Below, one piece after another: positions 4,380-5,295 of a DNA stretch of 5,295 nt. Made by a program: the position numbers and the translations under genes. The notes under the pieces are model-generated. The model was not told the origin of the DNA and ran no database searches. It saw only the letters and a list, made by a program, of their open reading frames with translations. The stretch is from contig JACDBF010000290.1 of NCBI GenBank assembly GCA_013695055.1, forward strand, positions 1-5,295, read 5' to 3'. The first letter of the stretch is position 1. Each line of letters opens with the position of its first letter. The DNA comes from Actinomycetota bacterium (GTDB lineage Bacteria > Actinomycetota > CADDZG01 > WHSQ01).

Positions 4380-5295
4380 TCGACTTCGGCCCCCTCATGC
4401 CCTCCAGGATGCCCGACTCGAAGGAAAACATGAGCTGCGCCTTGAGAGCATGGGTCTGAAGCGCGATATCCAGGAGGTTCTGGGCGAGCTCGTCGAACGA
4501 CATTCCGCTCGCCTCCCAGAGATAGAAGGAGAACGAGCCCGGAACCGTGTTGATCTCCATGACCCAAGCATCTCCCGACCGCTCGTCCACGAAGGAGTCG
4601 ATGCGTGCGACGCCCGAGGCATCCACCGCCCGGAACGCCCTCACTGCATTGTCTTGCACCTTCTTGGTCAGGTCGTCGGAAATGGGGGCCGGGATGAGTC
4701 GCCGGGAGCCGGCCATACCTTGATCCTTGGATGAAGCTCCCTTGCCCCCGGCGAGGTACTTGTCGGAGAAGGTGTGAAACTCCTCCCCGACGACCGGCTG
4801 TTCGCACACCGAGGGGCTTGGGTCGTACCCGGCCCCGCCGAGCACCGAGCAGTTGATCTCGGTGCAGCCCTCCATCGATCTTTCGATGAGGAGCCTGCGG
4901 TCATAGCGCCGGGCGACATCCAGGGCCAAGGCCAGCTCCGTCCGATCCGCTCCCCTTGCAATACCCACACTGGAACCAAGGTGGGCCGGCTTTACGAATG
5001 TCGGATAGGGGATGGCGCGCTCGATCTCATCGAGGACCGTCTCTCGGTCTCGATCGAGATCAGCAGCGTCGACCGCGAAATGAGGGACGGTGGGGATCCC
5101 CGCAGCCTGAAAAGCTGACTTCATGGTGACTTTGTCCATCCCTGCGGCCGAGCCGACGACCCCGGAGCAGGTGTAGGGAATATCGGCGAGCTCCAAGAGT
5201 CCTTGGAGGGTCCCGTCTTCACCGTAGGTTCCGTGCACCGCCGGGACGGCGACATCAAGAGGGATCGTCCTCGACCTCCTAAATCCGCTCCCGGG
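4372..5295 (-). CDS. ddl: D-alanine--D-alanine ligase family ATP-grasp enzyme, N-terminus beyond window
   Basis: ATP-grasp ligase expected to join two D-alanines for peptidoglycan precursor synthesis in the cytoplasm. The visible 307 residues, numbered from the window edge, start within the N-terminal domain. Motifs are VHGTYGEDGTLQGLLEL (20-36), GMDKVTMK (52-59), KPAHLGSSVGIA (102-113, the phosphate-binding loop), the omega-loop region EEFHTFSDKYLAGGKG (171-186), ARIDSF (230-235, with a conserved Arg and Mg-binding Asp) and MEINTVPG (246-253, Mg-binding Glu and Asn). The frame is open to base 5295, so the start lies outside; GTG 5238 is internal, since it lies inside the VHGTYGEDG motif. Compared with E. 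coli DdlB, the loop after EINTxPG reads SFSFYLWEASG instead of the MTSHSLVP-type substrate loop, and the omega loop is longer. The C-terminal end (about 285-307) is unconserved and overlaps the sigma-factor start by eight bases. Confidence 0.92.
   Translation of the reverse strand, partial: PGSGFRRSRTIPLDVAVPAVHGTYGEDGTLQGLLELADIPYTCSGVVGSAAGMDKVTMKSAFQAAGIPTVPHFAVDAADLDRDRETVLDEIERAIPYPTFVKPAHLGSSVGIARGADRTELALALDVARRYDRRLLIERSMEGCTEINCSVLGGAGYDPSPSVCEQPVVGEEFHTFSDKYLAGGKGASSKDQGMAGSRRLIPAPISDDLTKKVQDNAVRAFRAVDASGVARIDSFVDERSGDAWVMEINTVPGSFSFYLWEASGMSFDELAQNLLDIALQTHALKAQLMFSFESGILEGMRGPKSSG

Noticed and set aside
4774..5118. Plus-strand open frame of 114 codons inside ddl
   Set aside because: It is fully antisense to conserved ligase motifs and has no recognisable family features.
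5236..5238. GTG as the start of the D-Ala-D-Ala ligase
   Set aside because: It falls inside the conserved VHGTYGEDG motif, and the frame is open with ligase-like sequence up to the window edge, so the real start lies outside.

Overview
The window is a dense, GC-rich bacterial segment with many GTG or TTG starts and overlapping genes. The best taxonomic clue is a redox-type ECF sigma factor of the SigR/SigH kind next to a small RsrA-like zinc anti-sigma factor. That pair is characteristic of Actinobacteria, so an actinobacterium, probably an uncultured or poorly characterised lineage, is the most likely source. This is inference from gene content; no species is assigned.

Plus-strand half (1-2658). 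A metallophosphoesterase cut by the left edge (1-633) overlaps a DUF2203 protein by four bases (GTGA at 630-633). The DUF2203 gene in turn overlaps the longest reading frame of uracil phosphoribosyltransferase upp by 32 bases. These three form a tight, probably translationally coupled operon with a pyrimidine-salvage enzyme at its end. After an 87-base gap comes a DUF4349 membrane lipoprotein with its own strong Shine-Dalgarno and GTG start (1747-2658). A 43-base gap containing a small hairpin separates this half from the convergent minus-strand genes.

Minus-strand half (5295 down to 2702). Transcription runs ddl-type D-alanine--D-alanine ligase (cut by the right edge), then the SigR-like sigma factor (8-base overlap with ddl), then the RsrA-like anti-sigma factor. 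After a 128-base intergenic region comes a winged-helix plus coiled-coil protein of unknown function. The sigma/anti-sigma pair should sense thiol oxidation: the anti-sigma keeps the Cys, His, Cys, Cys zinc site. A cell-wall ligase directly coupled upstream of them is an unusual context.

The least expected points are: (a) the sigma-factor frame stays open for 24 codons after its TAG stop and ends in a GTGA overlap with the anti-sigma start; (b) a near-symmetric inverted repeat sits exactly on a good sigma-70-like promoter in front of the unknown winged-helix gene, suggesting autoregulation; (c) the ligase has a variant substrate-loop motif after its Mg-binding EIN triad. No rRNA, intact tRNA, CRISPR array, transposase or integrase was seen.
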